Assembly (NCBI GenBank): GCA_963573385.1
Contig: CAUYLG010062039.1
Coordinates: 62,001 to 126,000 of the forward strand
Length of the DNA: 64,000 nt
Direction: 5' to 3'
DNA from: Cacajao melanocephalus
Taxonomy: Eukaryota; Chordata; Mammalia; Primates; Pitheciidae
Shown piece by piece: positions 1 to 13,599 of the stretch (positions are counted from its first letter, which is position 1; each line of letters begins with the position of its first letter). The notes under the pieces are model-generated. The model was given only the letters and a program-made list of their open reading frames with translations, made no database searches and was not told where the DNA came from. The position numbers were made by a program, and so were the translations under genes.

Positions 1-703
1 GCTGGGCAACTTTGCTGCAGCCCTCGCTGTCCTCCATCCAGCCCCACATCATTCTGTAGGTTCCCTGACCTAAGCCTTACACCAGGCACCACATAAAACA
101 AATCGCAGCATTGTCACAGGTCTGTATCAGCCTTAGTTCTAATGCTCATTCCTTTGCCGTTCTCGCACAACTCCATTCTTGTTCCTGATCATCGTAGCTA
201 CTGTTCTATCAATTTGCTGTCTTCAGCCTTTGTCCCTCACACTTGATATTTGGCATTTTCTTCTTGTGCTCACATTGCCTGACCACCCCATCTCCTGTCC
301 CATCCCCTCACCCCACCCCAAGACGAGAAAGCTTCTGTCTCTCTTCTCTAATCTGCCTTGGTCAGCCGTATGTAACTCCTCTTGTTCAATCCAGCTCCAG
401 GTTCCCTACCTTGTCACTACCCCGTCAGGTGGCACTTCTGCCAGGTTCACTTGAGTCACCTCCCATTTCCCAACCCACTCAGTAGTTCCTGAAACTTCTT
501 CAACAGGGAACAGATTCATGAGAAACTTGGTCCTAGTTGTTCCCCAAGAAGGCCAGGGAATGGTACCTTCTGCTGTCCCCAGGAAGGTCTCAGGCTGCAC
601 AGGCACATGGTGCTGTGCATTTCTGTGGAAGAGGTCTGTTCACAGATGACTTCATACTATGCCTACATCAGGGGTTCTTGTAAACAAACTTGCTGCCTCT
701 TTG

Positions 704-805
704 CTTGGCAATGTGGAGATGGGAAATGTTGCCTTCTCAGCAGAAGAGATTGGACTTCAACTTGGCAATGTGTGGATGGGAAATGTGGACTTCTCAGCAG
801 ATGAG
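704..805. repeat. Imperfect tandem duplication, 57-bp period
   Basis: A 45-base block at 704-748 recurs at 761-805. Both copies start CTTGGCAATGTG and contain GGATGGGAAATG or GAGATGGGAAATG followed by CTTCTCAGCAGA. The copies differ at a few positions, so the duplication is not recent. It lies in unique DNA with no transposon at its borders. Confidence 0.8.
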
Positions 806-2155
806 GGAGGTGTGTAGAGCAGTCTTTGTTGGCATCAGAGACAGACTATGGGGAGAAATGTGTGTGACTGCTCAAATCCCTTCCTTCACAGGGAGCCAGG
901 CCCCACCCCAGCTGGGCACTGCCTCCTTGGTTTGGGGGTGTAGAGCTGGAGCAGGGAGATCTCAGCTAAGATAATAGGAGATGCTGGAGGAGGAGGAATG
1001 GGTGGACCACATCCTGGCATTGGGGGCCAAGAGATGAACAGCATCAAAGGCAAGAAGCAAAGTCAACCTCAGAGACAAAAACTGACGACTTGGAATGGGA
1101 GAAACTGAGATCTGGTGAAAGCTATTTGTCAAGTGGATGGGAGAAAGAGGTTGGGATGAGATGGGCTGAAGGGAAAGCCCAGAGCAATTGCCCCAAACAG
1201 CAGTGAGAGTGTTAGCTCTGCTTTCCTGGATTAACAAGAGTCTGATAGATAGCTCCATCTATTTATTGCACATTTCTTATTTATGTATTTAGACACATCC
1301 TCCTCCAGGGAGTCCTCAAGGAGGTTCAGTCTTGCATGGCAAACACCATAGAATATTCTAGAATTGATTTCTATCCTTTCACCTCCAAATCAGTGGTATT
1401 TTACCTCTCTAATTCTAATAAATTCAGAGGGAGGATTCATCTACACTGAAGGCTGGTCTAAGTCAAAGAAAACTTTTGAAGAAACACCATTTGGTAGTGA
1501 GTTCTTCCACACTGCTTGAAGTCACAGGCTAGAGGAATATTGGATGGGATGTGAAAACAGCAATTTAGGCAGTAGCCTGGAGTTGGGAAAGGGAAAGAAA
1601 GGGTTGTAGTTGTTGATATGTATGATCTTTTCCTTGAGATTCTGAGATCCTGGATTCTAAGTGCAGATAAAAGCACTCAAATATTTATGCCTACAAATAC
1701 CTAGAATAATTAGGCTTGTTTTGTAGGGCCCACCACTAAAAGCAAGGAAACAATTTTGAATCTACCAGGGAAGTACTTAGTGTTGGAGCTATCCAAATAG
1801 TCGACTGCCTTGACAGTAGTGTGCTTCTCTCCCTGGGGTATCCAAGACAGGGTGGTCATTTGGAGGAAATGTAGAGGCTTAAGAGGGAGTGGTCATACTT
1901 AATGACCTAAGGTCCCAGGATTTTGGAAAATGACATATAAATCATTATCACACTGATTGAAGAACTTGAAAGTAACCCTTGTAAACTTGATTGTATAATT
2001 AATTTGTTTAGCAAATTCTCCTTTGTATAAGAGAGCTCAGCCTTGGTCGAAATTACCGCTACTTCAACATTAGTGGCATTTTCGCTCATGAGGATTTTAT
2101 TGCATCACCAAATAATTTTATTGCAGTTCAATTTGCAGTGAGCTCTCACTCCATT

Positions 2156-2177
2156 AAAAAAAAAAAAAAAAAAAAAA
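2156..2177. repeat. A22 homopolymer
   Basis: A run of 22 A follows CTCACTCCATT. No Alu or L1 body was recognised upstream on the plus strand, so it is either a free microsatellite or the tail of an unrecognised retrocopy. Confidence 0.9.
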
Positions 2178-3244
2178 CGCAGAAGGGAAACAAGCTCCTA
2201 CTTTCTGGTACCAGGATATAGATCTAAACTACAGACTGATTTAGGACCACTCAAATCTAGTATCGAGGGAAAATTTGTCTATTTAAAAAGGGGCTGAAAT
2301 GAACTTAGTCATTACAGAAGCATTGATTGAATTGTCTGCAGTGTGGACATCACCTCCATCCTAACAAGGACCACAGCACATTCACCTTCATCCTGGAAAG
2401 CAGACCAGATTAGCTGGCTGATTATTTTTTGGCATCTTCTGCCACTAATGCTGACTGTAACAGGATCGATATTTACTCAATAGCAAACGTGTTATATTAG
2501 GAAACTAAGAAAAAATAACCAGAACAAACATGCAACTCAATTCAAAGAGCTGTGAAATCCCCTCCTTCAGGTTACCTTTCTCTGCAAGCAAAGACAGAAG
2601 TATTCTGCTCCTGTCTGTGTCTTGGGTGCTCTGGGGCCCCGAGAACACAATCACACTGCAGCAGTGACAGAGCTGTAGGCAGGTGTGAAGCCCACACAAT
2701 TGTTGCAGATTAGTGACTCCTCAGCACCCAGGGACAATAGACACAGAAAGCAGCCCTGCCATAGAGTCTGAACACCAGCCATGTGCAGGGCTCCTCCAGC
2801 TTTCCAGCACAGCCCTGGCTCTTGATATCATTTGTCCCCCTGAGCTCCACATGCCAAGATAGAGGCAGCCAGAGATAGCATGTGCATTTCACAGTAGGCC
2901 AGGTTGGTGGTGAAGAGTTCCCGAGAGAGAGGCTGTGGAGCACAAGAAAAGCCAGATGAGAAATGGCCCCTGTAGGTACCCACCTAGCCTCCCTCCTTTC
3001 TTGCCTTTACACAGAGAGCTTGCTGGGCTAGGAGCTCCTCCTCATCCCCACGTTCTTTCCTTTTCCTTGCACCCAGTGAGGGCTACATACTCCTCCAGCT
3101 GGCTCTCTTCTACCCTCCTTGGGGACTCAGTGAGCTTTCCCTAACCCCAGCTCCTGCACCTCTTACTGTGCCCCCATCTCACCTGAGCTTCTTCCAGTTA
3201 CAGTTTAGATCCTGTGGGGCAGCATTTGACCCTGCCCCATATCA

Positions 3245-3358
3245 TTACCAGCTAGACAGGAGCTCTGCAAGGACAATCATGGTGTCTTGTCATCTCTACA
3301 CCCCCAATGCCTGGCACATAGTAGGTGTTTATCAAGTATGCGTCGAAAGGATGAATAG
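3245..3358 (+). mobile_element. L2 LINE 3' end
   Basis: The text runs from an AGCTCTGCAAGG-type block through CCCCCAATGCCTGGCACATAG, then TAGGTGTTTATCAA. This is the diagnostic order of the L2 terminus (AGCTCCATGAGGGCAGGGAC, then CCTGGCACATAGTAGGTGCT, then CAATAAAT). It is a heavily decayed 5'-truncated copy with no tail. Confidence 0.7.
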
Positions 3359-3837
3359 GACACTTTTGAATTAACCAGTGATTAACATTTCAGATGTAAG
3401 TGTTCCTTCGAGAGGAAGGAGCATCATTTATGCCTTCCTTGGGGTGATTAACTTTTCAAAAAAAAAGGGTCTGGTGAGATATCTGCCCTTCAGGAACACA
3501 GTGTGGTTTCTAAGAAATATCCCCACTGCCACTACCCTGGAAAGCAGGCTACCAAGTTTACAACCCTGATGTGTGGGTCCCCTCCCCACCATGTGGTGGA
3601 CACTGTTTCCCACTAAGCTGGGCTCTGGCACAGCCTTCTGGGTGCTTGCCTTCCTCTCTATGTAAATAACTGGATGACTCAGATCATTTTAGCAGTGGTC
3701 TAGACCCATGTACCCAAGTGTCCACCAGGTTGCCAATCTTCTGAAATGTCCTTATCTTTAATAACCAAATAAAGGACCTAAGTCCCAACTTAACAGCATG
3801 GTTCTTGCACCTCTTCATCCTTAAGAGTCCTTCTCTG

Positions 3838-5198
<1,361 letters not shown>

Positions 5199-5211
5199 AG
5201 AAATCTCGATT

Positions 5212-5744
<533 letters not shown>

Positions 5745-5774
5745 CTACAAGTCTGGCTTGGGTAACAATATCTA

Positions 5775-5960
5775 TAGTGATGGCTAACACTTTTCACAGC
5801 CTTATTATGTGCCAGACATTGTTCTTTGTTTCCAACTAACTGCCCATTAGCCTTAACTCCATTTTACTTATGAGGAAACTGAGGCACTATAAAGTGATAA
5901 TTTATATGTCGGTAGGTAGTTGTAGATACCCGTCCAGTTTCCCCAACCAGGTATCAATCC
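5775..5960 (-). mobile_element. MIR SINE, reverse orientation
   Basis: The order TTATTATGTGCCAGACATTGTTC, then CCATTTTACTTATGAGGAAACTGAGGCAC, then a tract with decayed spacing matches reversed MIR, core included. It is diverged, as expected for a pre-eutherian SINE. Confidence 0.8.
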
Positions 5961-8257
5961 TAGAAAGAGAAGCCTTGTCAGCAGAGAGTGTCTGGTGCAC
6001 CTAGAGACTGGTAGCAAGGGACCCAACAAACTACAGGCTGCAATGACCCATTGCTCTCAGTAAGTCTTTCTAGCCAGGTTCTCCCTCAAAGAGCAAAAGG
6101 TCTCTCTTAACCAGATCCACTCAAATATTGAAGATTTGGTACCATAAGCTCTATCAAATATCCTTTGTATTGGAGGCAAGTCCAAATGCAGAAGTAAATA
6201 AAAAATAAAAGAGCTTATCACTCCCTCAAGTTCTAAGTTAACAGAAGAGATAAGACAAATCCCAGTTGACTAATAGCTCTGAATTTGGCCCCAGAGTACC
6301 TAGAAATGGTTGAATATATATAACAATGATCGCACATTTATCAGGATACATTATAGTCATTTATTTACCCATCTCTGCCTCAGTGGATTTTGAGTTTAAG
6401 GAGAGGCCCCACGCCTTATACATCTTTAGACTCCTGCTGCCTGGAGTAATCACTTACTTTTTTTTTTTAAAGCAAATGAACAAAAGAATAAATGGGTGAA
6501 TGTATGTGGATATACCTCCAAACATCCACATGTATGTCATGTATGTAAATTATATACTAAGAAAGTCTCAAAATTGAATTATATAAATGCTAATGAACAG
6601 TTTGACTTTAGTCTTCTTATTATTTTCTAAATTTCTTTTTCCTACAGCAAGACGGTTTCAGAGACAGGGCCCCAGGATCGCCAGGTGATTGATTGCCTGC
6701 AGGACCAATCGGAGCTCCCACTTGTTCCAAAATTGATGGTCCCAGCCCCTCTGTGGTAGTGCAGTTTTTCATTATATGAAATGGAAAAGTGATTTAATAA
6801 TTCTTTCTGTCTTACATTGCTTTAAAGAATTTCAGACAGTTAAAAATTGCATGGATTTTTTCACCATCTGTGTGAGAGTGGAGGAAAAAAAATGCTGGTT
6901 TTGTTTTTCCTATTTTTAATATGAGCCAGATGAAACAAAAAGATTGTTTCCCTGCAAACTATAGGTCAAGTACCTATAGAGACTCAGGGATGCTCTATAA
7001 GTTATCATATTATCTTTCTTCCTTGACAGGATATCATTAGGTGGTGTATCATTTCAACATTTATTATCTTTCATGTCCTTTTATCTTCACACTAGGATTT
7101 CTTTTAAAATTCCGATCTGTGCATTTGGTTTCATTATATAGCACTGTCTTTTACCAAACCAATTTTTGAATGGCTTTCAATATTCTTCAGTTCCACATTT
7201 GTCATCTCAACCTGAAACAGTGCCCTAGTTATGTCTGTTTTAGCTTGTTAAAAAGAAACCTATCCAGGGAATGAAGTGTTGGGAGATCACACCTTCAGAG
7301 GTAAGTGTTACGTGTCCAGGAGAAATGGAAATCACTCAATGAGGAAAGTCAACCATTACAGAAAATAAAACAAAAATGTTGAAACCAAATGTAACAACTG
7401 GTGTTTGTTTTTAGAATATCATCAATTATTTTAACATCTGGAAACATTCCATAGACTAGCAGCTTTCTCCTACAGCCCATGTGGGGATATCTCCTGATTC
7501 ACAAATGGGGTTGCCCTGTGCAATTGCAAAGTGGTCCATAGTTTTCCTTTGCTTTCAGAGTCAATAGCTTAAAGAGCTTCTAGCTAAATATAAAAAATAA
7601 ATGAGCTTTCAGCTTACTCCACTTAGTTGCAAATAGGGCAGTCTGACTGCATGACTGCCAATGGCCTTGCAAAGCATCTTGACAGTGTCTTAGGAAGTTC
7701 TGAGGACTTTTTCAGAATCCATTTGGATGTCTTTATTTCTGCTATAGCTTTATTAAGCTAAAGGGATTTGCATCACAGGAAATTTGAAGTGTTTTTGAAG
7801 AAATGCTTGCAAGTCTCTGTTGCAATGTTGTCAATTAGAGTTGCATGAAGCATAACAGATTGGCTGGACTGGGAAGTGTCATTTTGACAGAACCAGACAC
7901 CAGGCAGAGCTGTGTAAGGCCCTGGTGTCATCTTAAATGTGAGTTCCACAAGACACTGTTCCTCCAGCATCATACTGACAAAAGAGGTTCTACAAACCTT
8001 CTTCACTTACCCAGATGAAAGGACAGATTGGGCATGCTTCAGTAAAGCAAGAAAATTCAGGTTATGCGTTCATTCAGCAAAAGGTAGCGTTGCACAGTAA
8101 TTTTTATGTATCAGAGTGAAATAAAAGTTTTAGAAAAATGAAATTTAGAATAATGCCTGATTCAAGGAATTGAGTGTGAACAAACAAAAATCCAAGGTGA
8201 GACAGAATCATCTAAGGAATGCCATCAAAACAAAGAAAAGGTGACTTGAAATGTTGC
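5961..8257. other. Mostly unique DNA with a weak L2 end
   Basis: Apart from the weak L2-like terminus at 6335-6505, nothing is recognised in this 2.3-kb stretch. There is no open frame with family resemblance and no CpG cluster. It is AT-rich. Confidence 0.5.
6335..6505 (+). mobile_element. Weak L2-like 3' end
   Basis: CATTTATTTACCCATCTCTG, then an AAGGAGAGGCCCCACG block, then CTTATACATCTTTAGACTCC and AATAAATGGGTGAATG follow the order of the L2 terminus. A T10 run interrupts it. Divergence is high, so the call is tentative. Confidence 0.45.
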
Positions 8258-9512
8258 AGACTAGTGGTTTTCCAGGGCTGCCATAACAAATTAACACAAA
8301 CTAAGTGGCTTAAAATAACAGCAATATTTTTAATAGTTCTGGAGGCTAGAAATCTGACACCAAGGTTTCAGCAGGGCCATGCTTTCTCTAGGGCTCTAGG
8401 ACAGGGGTCCCTAGAGCCTGTCCATTGCCTGTTAGGAACCAGACTAGAGAGCAGGTGGTGAGCACACATGAGCAAGCAAAGCTTCTTCTGTATTTACAGA
8501 TGCTCCCATAGCTCGCATTACGACCTGAGCTACGCCTCCTGTCAGAACAGGGGTGACGTTAGATTCTCAAAGGAGCACAAACCCTATTGTGAACTGCACA
8601 CTTGAGGGATCTAGGTTGCGCACTCCTTATGAGAATCTAATGTCTGATGATCTGAGGTGGAGCTGAGGTGGTGATGCCACTGGGGAGTGGCTGCAAATAC
8701 AGATTAACATTAGCAGAGAGGTTTGACTGCACAGAGACCATAATAAATCAATTGCACGCAGACTCATATCAAAACTGTCAGTGAACGGCAAATGACAATT
8801 AAGCTGCATCTGGTGGCAGGCTTTATAGTGGCAAACGAGTTGATATACTTCAATTATACAGCTGCATCTGGTGACCTTAAAAGTATGTTTGAGACAACTT
8901 CAAATCTCCATACATTCTGGATTAAAGTCAAGGCAGAATATCCTGAGATTGCCACAAAGCACTAAAAAACCTGCTTCTGTTTCTAACATCCTGTCTTCAT
9001 GAAGCAGGGTTTTCCACAGTGACAGCAATTCAAATGATATTATGAAGTAGACTGGACATAAGTAACACACTTTGGGTGTCACTCTCTCCCATTACTCCCA
9101 GATGGGACTGTCTAGTTGCAGGGAATCATCCCCATACCATCCACCACCTCCAACCACATCTGTGGAAAAATTGTCTTCCAGGAAACCGGCCCCTCATGCC
9201 AAAATGATTGAGGACTGCCATTCTAGGGAAGTATCCTCCACTGCTTCTTCCATCTTCTGCTGGTTACCAGCAATCCTGAGTGTCCCTTGGCTTGTAGCTG
9301 CATCACTCCAATCTCTGCCTTCTTCAACATACGGTCTTATTCCCTAAATGTATCTGAGTTTCTGTTTCTCTACATCTCTCTGTATAAGAACACCAATCAC
9401 TGGATTCAAGGCCCACCTAATCCAGTCTGATCTCATCTGTAAAGACCCTCTTTCCAAAGAAAGTCACATTATGAGAAATGAATTTTTGGTAGACCCTTGT
9501 CAACCCAATACA
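8258..9512 (-). mobile_element. MLT-class MaLR solo LTR, split by an hAT element
   Basis: GGGCTGCCATAACAAATTAAC, then GTGGCTTAAAATAACAG and AGTTCTGGAGGCTAGAAATC are the reversed 3' end of an MLT-type LTR. After an 819-base insertion the LTR resumes at about 9229 with TTGGCTTGTAGCTGCATCAC, then CCACCTAATCCAGTCTGATC and AAGTCACATTATGAG, ending near CAACCCAATACA. No internal retroviral gene accompanies it, so it is a solo LTR. Confidence 0.8.
8402..9220 (+). mobile_element. hAT-type DNA transposon (Tip100-like) inside the LTR
   Basis: The left end is CAGGGGTCCC-like, followed by CCTGTTAGGAACCAGAC. An internal TTAGATTCTC...GAGAATCTAATG inverted pair lies at about 8559-8642. The right end carries GATGGGACTGTCTAGTTGCA, then GGAAAAATTGTCTTCCAGGA and GCCAAAATGATTGAGGACTG. 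Eight-base sites flank it: CTCTAGGA (8394-8401) and TTCTAGGG (9221-9228), matching at six positions with two transitions, the size expected for hAT. It has no transposase frame. The subfamily name (Zaphod/Arthur-like) is uncertain. Confidence 0.8.
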
Positions 9513-9932
9513 GAGACCAGTCACGATTCTGAAAAGCTTTGTGAGCTTTCTCAGTCCCAGTTGAACTTTCAACATACAACACACAACAACTTCTCTGACA
9601 TGTTTCTTCCAAGTTCTTAAGTTTCATGGTACTCAAGACAACAAAGATTTCTAAATTCTGAACAACGCACTCACATTGGATTTGGTGTTCTCTTTGAATC
9701 AAGGATAGAATGAGGTTTGCTATGTTGGCAATCTAATCTGTAAATGTCTTTGGCTAGTAACTGCAGCCAAGTTGGTATCAGACCTTAATACAAGGTAGGA
9801 ATGCATTGCAGAGAAATTTGTTAATGGCATGAGAATTCCACATACTTCTTTGTATTGAACACTAATCAGTAGAAAGCATTTATGAAAACATCACATCTAA
9901 TACACAAAAGGTGCTCAACAAAAGTATAATGC
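9513..9932. other. Unique AT-rich DNA
   Basis: Nothing recognisable between the MLT LTR and the palindrome cluster. Confidence 0.5.
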
Positions 9933-10201
9933 AAGGCTAAATAACACTGGATTTTGTTTAGAGAATTTTAGATTATTACATTAGATAGGTTTAAGTGATT
10001 AAATAATAGTAATGGCATTAATGTTACTATTATTTAATCACTTAACCAATAATAGTTAAGTATAAATAGTATTAAATAATACTATTCTTTAATTACTTAA
10101 ATAATAGTAATGGTGTTAATGTTACTATTATTTAATCACTTAAACTTATCTAATATAATAATCTAAAATTCTCCAAACAAAATCCAGTGTTATTTAGCCT
10201 T
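9933..10201. repeat. Large AT-rich quasi-palindrome with nested hairpins
   Basis: The 79-base arm at 9934-10012 is the reverse complement of 10122-10200 with only three differences, all transitions. Inside, 9991-10012 and 10024-10045 form a perfect 22-base hairpin with an 11-base loop. A related, partly deleted hairpin lies at about 10093-10143. The centre is a third hairpin, AATAGTATT/AATACTATT, at 10065-10086 with a 4-base loop. I recognise no transposon terminus in it. A decayed MITE cannot be excluded. Confidence 0.9.
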
Positions 10202-10212
10202 TCTCTAATGTG

Positions 10213-10280
10213 TCTGTTAGAGAAAGTGAGAAATAACCTTCTCTAACAGAAGAAGGTTATTACTCACTTTCTCTAACAGA
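10213..10280. repeat. Second palindrome, 30-base arms
   Basis: The arm 10213-10242 (starting TCTGTTAGAGAAAGTGAG) is the reverse complement of 10251-10280 with one mismatch. The spacer is 8 bases (CTAACAGA) and repeats the outer end of the right arm. It lies 12 bases beyond the larger palindrome. Confidence 0.9.
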
Positions 10281-10516
10281 AATCCAGAGGTAAGCAGGCA
10301 GCCATGCTGCATGGAACCCTTAGAGACTGGGATCCCTTTAGCTCAACACCTGCATTCTCTAGCAGGATGAGCCCTCATCTTCATGGTCCAATATGGCAGC
10401 ACCTGTTTTTCAACATAAAAAGGCAATGAAAGGGCACATTCCTGATAACTATTAATTTTGGATTCACATGGGCCAGATACATTAGATCTCTTGGTCAATC
10501 CTTCCCCAGAACCAGT

Positions 10517-10597
10517 CACTTCCTTCTTTTCTTTTCCTTTCTCTTCTTTTCCTTTCTTTTCTTTTCTTTTTCTTTTTCTTTTCTTCTTTTTCTGTTC
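10517..10597. repeat. Polypyrimidine tract (CT-rich)
   Basis: About 80 bases of C and T only with rare G, in TTTTC/TTCCTTT units, ending at CTTTTTCTGTTCTAG. It adjoins the truncated antisense L1 end and may be a decayed, expanded poly-A tail on the minus strand. Confidence 0.85.
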
Positions 10598-11667
10598 TAG
10601 ACACTTGCATAAATGGAATCAGGCAGTACGGTCTCCTTTACACTTGGCTTCTTTGGTACAACAAAACATTTCATCCATGTTGTTCTGTGTATCATGGGTT
10701 TGTTCCCTTTTTACTAGAGAGTAGTATTCCATTGTATAGATATACCATAATTTGTATATCCATTAAATTTGTTGATAGGCACTTGGAGTGTTTCCAGTTA
10801 GGGGCTATTACACTGATAGATATTTGGGGTGTTTCCAGTTAGGGGCTATAGTCAACAGTCTTATATAAGTCAGCATAGACATGTGTTTTTATTCTATTGG
10901 GTAAATACTAGAAATGTAAATGCTGAATTGTACAGCAAATATATATTCACTTTTATAAGAAACTGAAAAGCTGTTTTCTGAACTGGTTGTACTATTTCAT
11001 ACTCCTACCAGCAATGTATGCCCATTATATGGGTAGCTTGCTGTCTCTATATTGAGTTTTATTTTATTTTATTTTTTTCTTTACTCTGCAGAGCTTGCAC
11101 ATATATTTTTATTTTTTTATATTGAGTTTTAAAAGTTCTTTATATTCTCGAGACACAAATCCTTTGACATATATATGCATTGCACATATTTTCTCCTAAG
11201 GTTGTGAAGATGATTTCCTCATATTTTCTTCTGGAAATTTTGAAATTTTAACTTTTATAGTTAGGTCTGATTCATTTCAAGTTTATTTCAGTAGACAGTA
11301 TGATAATGGGGTTGAATTCTTTTTCTTATGGATGCCCAGTTCTTATAGGCCCATTTGTTTAAGACTATACTTTCTCTGTTGACTTGATATCTTTGTTGAA
11401 AATTAATTATTCAAATATATGTGTGTCTATTTATAAGCTCTCCATTCTGTCCTACTGCACAATATCTACCCTTATACAAGCACTACAGTGTCTTGATTAT
11501 TACACCTTGATAGTAAGCCCGTAAACCTGACAGTGTTATTCCTCTAACTCTTTTCTTCCTTATGAAAGTTGTTTGGGCTCTTCTATGTCTCTTGCATTTC
11601 TGAATAAAATTTAAAATTAGCTTGCCAATTTTTAAAACAAAAAGTCTACTTGTGATTTTTTATAAAA
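10598..11667 (-). mobile_element. Old L1 (L1M) 3' part, antisense
   Basis: AGTATTCCATTGTATAGATA, then GTGTTTCCAGTTAGGGGCTA, TTTTATTCTATTGGGTAAAT, ACCAGCAATGTATG, CCTTTGACATATATATGCAT and CTCTTGCATTTCTGAATAAA are the reversed ORF2 C-terminal and 3' order of old L1. The L1 terminus itself is missing. A 41-base local duplication lies inside (10783-10849). There is no coding capacity. Confidence 0.85.
10783..10849. repeat. 41-bp local tandem duplication inside L1
   Basis: TGTTTCCAGTTAGGGGCTAT occurs at about 10789-10808 and again at 10830-10849, with similar sequence before each copy (TTGGAG and TTGGGG). L1 normally has one copy of this block, so it arose after insertion or in the source element. 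Confidence 0.85.
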
Positions 11668-12073
11668 TTGACAATGCAATTCTAAAATAATGATTGAAAT
11701 GCAAAAACAACTTTGCCAAAACAACAAAGTTTTATCAAAGTTGCCAAAAGAACTTTTATTAAAAAAACAACAAAGTTGGATGACTAACACTACTTGATTT
11801 CCAGACTTATTACAAAGCTACAATAACCAAGAAAATGGGGTATAATGCATATCAAAACCATATACACAGAACAGAAAAGAGAGATTAGAAATAGACACAT
11901 ACATATAGGTACAATGACAACAAAATTGCAAAGGCAGTTCAGAATAAATAGTGCTGGAAAAACTGGATATCCATGTGCAAAAAAATTTAATAAATTACAT
12001 TTCCAATTTGAACATATAGTCTGCCAAAGAAAATATATAAATGGTAAATAAGCATATAAAAATGCTTAGTATC

Positions 12074-12496
12074 TGTTATGGAGGAATGTTTGTATTCTCC
12101 TAAAATTCATATATTTAAGCCCTAATCCTCAACATGTCGGTATTTGGAGATGGAGCTTTTGGGAAGTAATTAGATTAGGTTATGAGAGTGGAACCCTCAT
12201 GATCGAATTAGAGCCTTAACAAGAAAAGCAAGAGAGCTCTCTTTTCCTCTTCTCTTCCACCTGTCTCTTCCCCTCCCTCTTCTCACCCACATCCACACAC
12301 CATAGAAAGCCCATGTGAGGACCAAATGAGAAGGCAGTCATGTACACGCTAGGAAGAAAGCTCTCACCAAAGCCTGGCTATGCTGGCACCCTGATCCTGG
12401 ACTTCCAAACTCCAGAACTGTGAGAAAATGGATGTCTGTTGTTCAAGTCACCCAGTCTACGGAATCTTGTTATGGCAGCCCAGGCAAACAAAGACA
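12074..12496 (+). mobile_element. Solo MLT1 LTR inside L1
   Basis: It starts TGTTATGGAGGAATG and ends AAAGACA, giving TG...CA termini. The middle has GTATTTGGAGATGGAGC, CATGTGAGGACCAAATGAG, CCAGAACTGTGAGAAAATG and GTTGTTCAAGTCACCCAG, the MLT1 order. A perfect 5-base target duplication GTATC sits at 12069-12073 and 12497-12501. There is no internal provirus, so it is a solo LTR left by recombination. Confidence 0.95.
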
Positions 12497-12789
12497 GTAT
12501 CATTAGTCATTAAGAAATGCAATTTAAAAGTGCAACGAGATACCACTACACCTTCATCAGAATGCTAAAATTATAAAGAGTGACTACACCAAGTGTTGGT
12601 AAGGATATGAAGGAATTGGAACTCTTAACCACTGCTGGTGAAAATACAAAAGAAAGGCAAACAAATGAATAGTGACAGAAAGAAGACCAGTGGTTCCTGG
12701 GTGGGAGGGTTGTGGAAAGAGGCAGAAAGGAGGAATTAAAGAAAATACAAAGAAATTTTAAGAGTAATGCATATGTTTATTATCTAGAT

Positions 12790-13010
12790 CAAGGTTGTCA
12801 AATGTTTTTCTTTAAAAGGCCAGATAGTAAACATTTTTGGCTTTGTGACTGTATACTCTGTAACAACTACTCAACTCTACCACTGTAGAGCAAAAGCAGC
12901 CATAAACAATATATAAACAAATGAGCATAACTGTGTTCTAATAAAACTTTATTTGCAAAAACATACAGTAGACTATGTTTGGCCTATAAGCTATAGTTTC
13001 TCTACCACTG
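12790..13010 (+). mobile_element. MER58-like hAT MITE inside L1
   Basis: AAAAGGCCAGATAGTAAACA, then CAACTACTCAACTCTACCAC, AGCAAAAGCAGCCATAAACA, TAATAAAACTTTATTTGCAA and a decayed right terminus match the 220-base MER58 type. Flanking 8-base sites ATCTAGAT (12782-12789) and ATCTAAAT (13011-13018) differ at one base, as expected for hAT. Confidence 0.9.
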
Positions 13011-13100
13011 ATCTAAATTGTAACAATGGTTTCACAGGTAACAATGTACTAAACTTATTAAATTCTACATTTTAAACGCATACAGTTTACTATATGTTAA

Positions 13101-13508
<408 letters not shown>

Positions 13509-13599
13509 TAATAATGCTGTTATCCATGGTTAGTATAACATTATTATATCGTGATTTACAACTAACCATCTCTCTCTTCTGGGAGAGACTATGTCCCCA

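Larger units (their letters stand above)
1..3244. other. Unique DNA, no gene recognised
   Basis: No Alu, L1, MIR or LTR signature was recognised here. The open frames on both strands are under 100 codons and resemble no family I know. The stretch contains a short tandem duplication (704-805) and an A22 run (2156-2177), listed separately. Very old diverged repeats could be hidden. Confidence 0.6.

Noticed and set aside
9933..10280. CRISPR-like array
   Set aside because: The repeated units alternate in orientation with no regular spacers, and the context is primate nuclear DNA.
10517..10597. Branch point and polypyrimidine tract of a splice acceptor (ends TTCTAG)
   Set aside because: The tract is far longer than a splice tract, no open exon follows, and downstream sequence is antisense L1.
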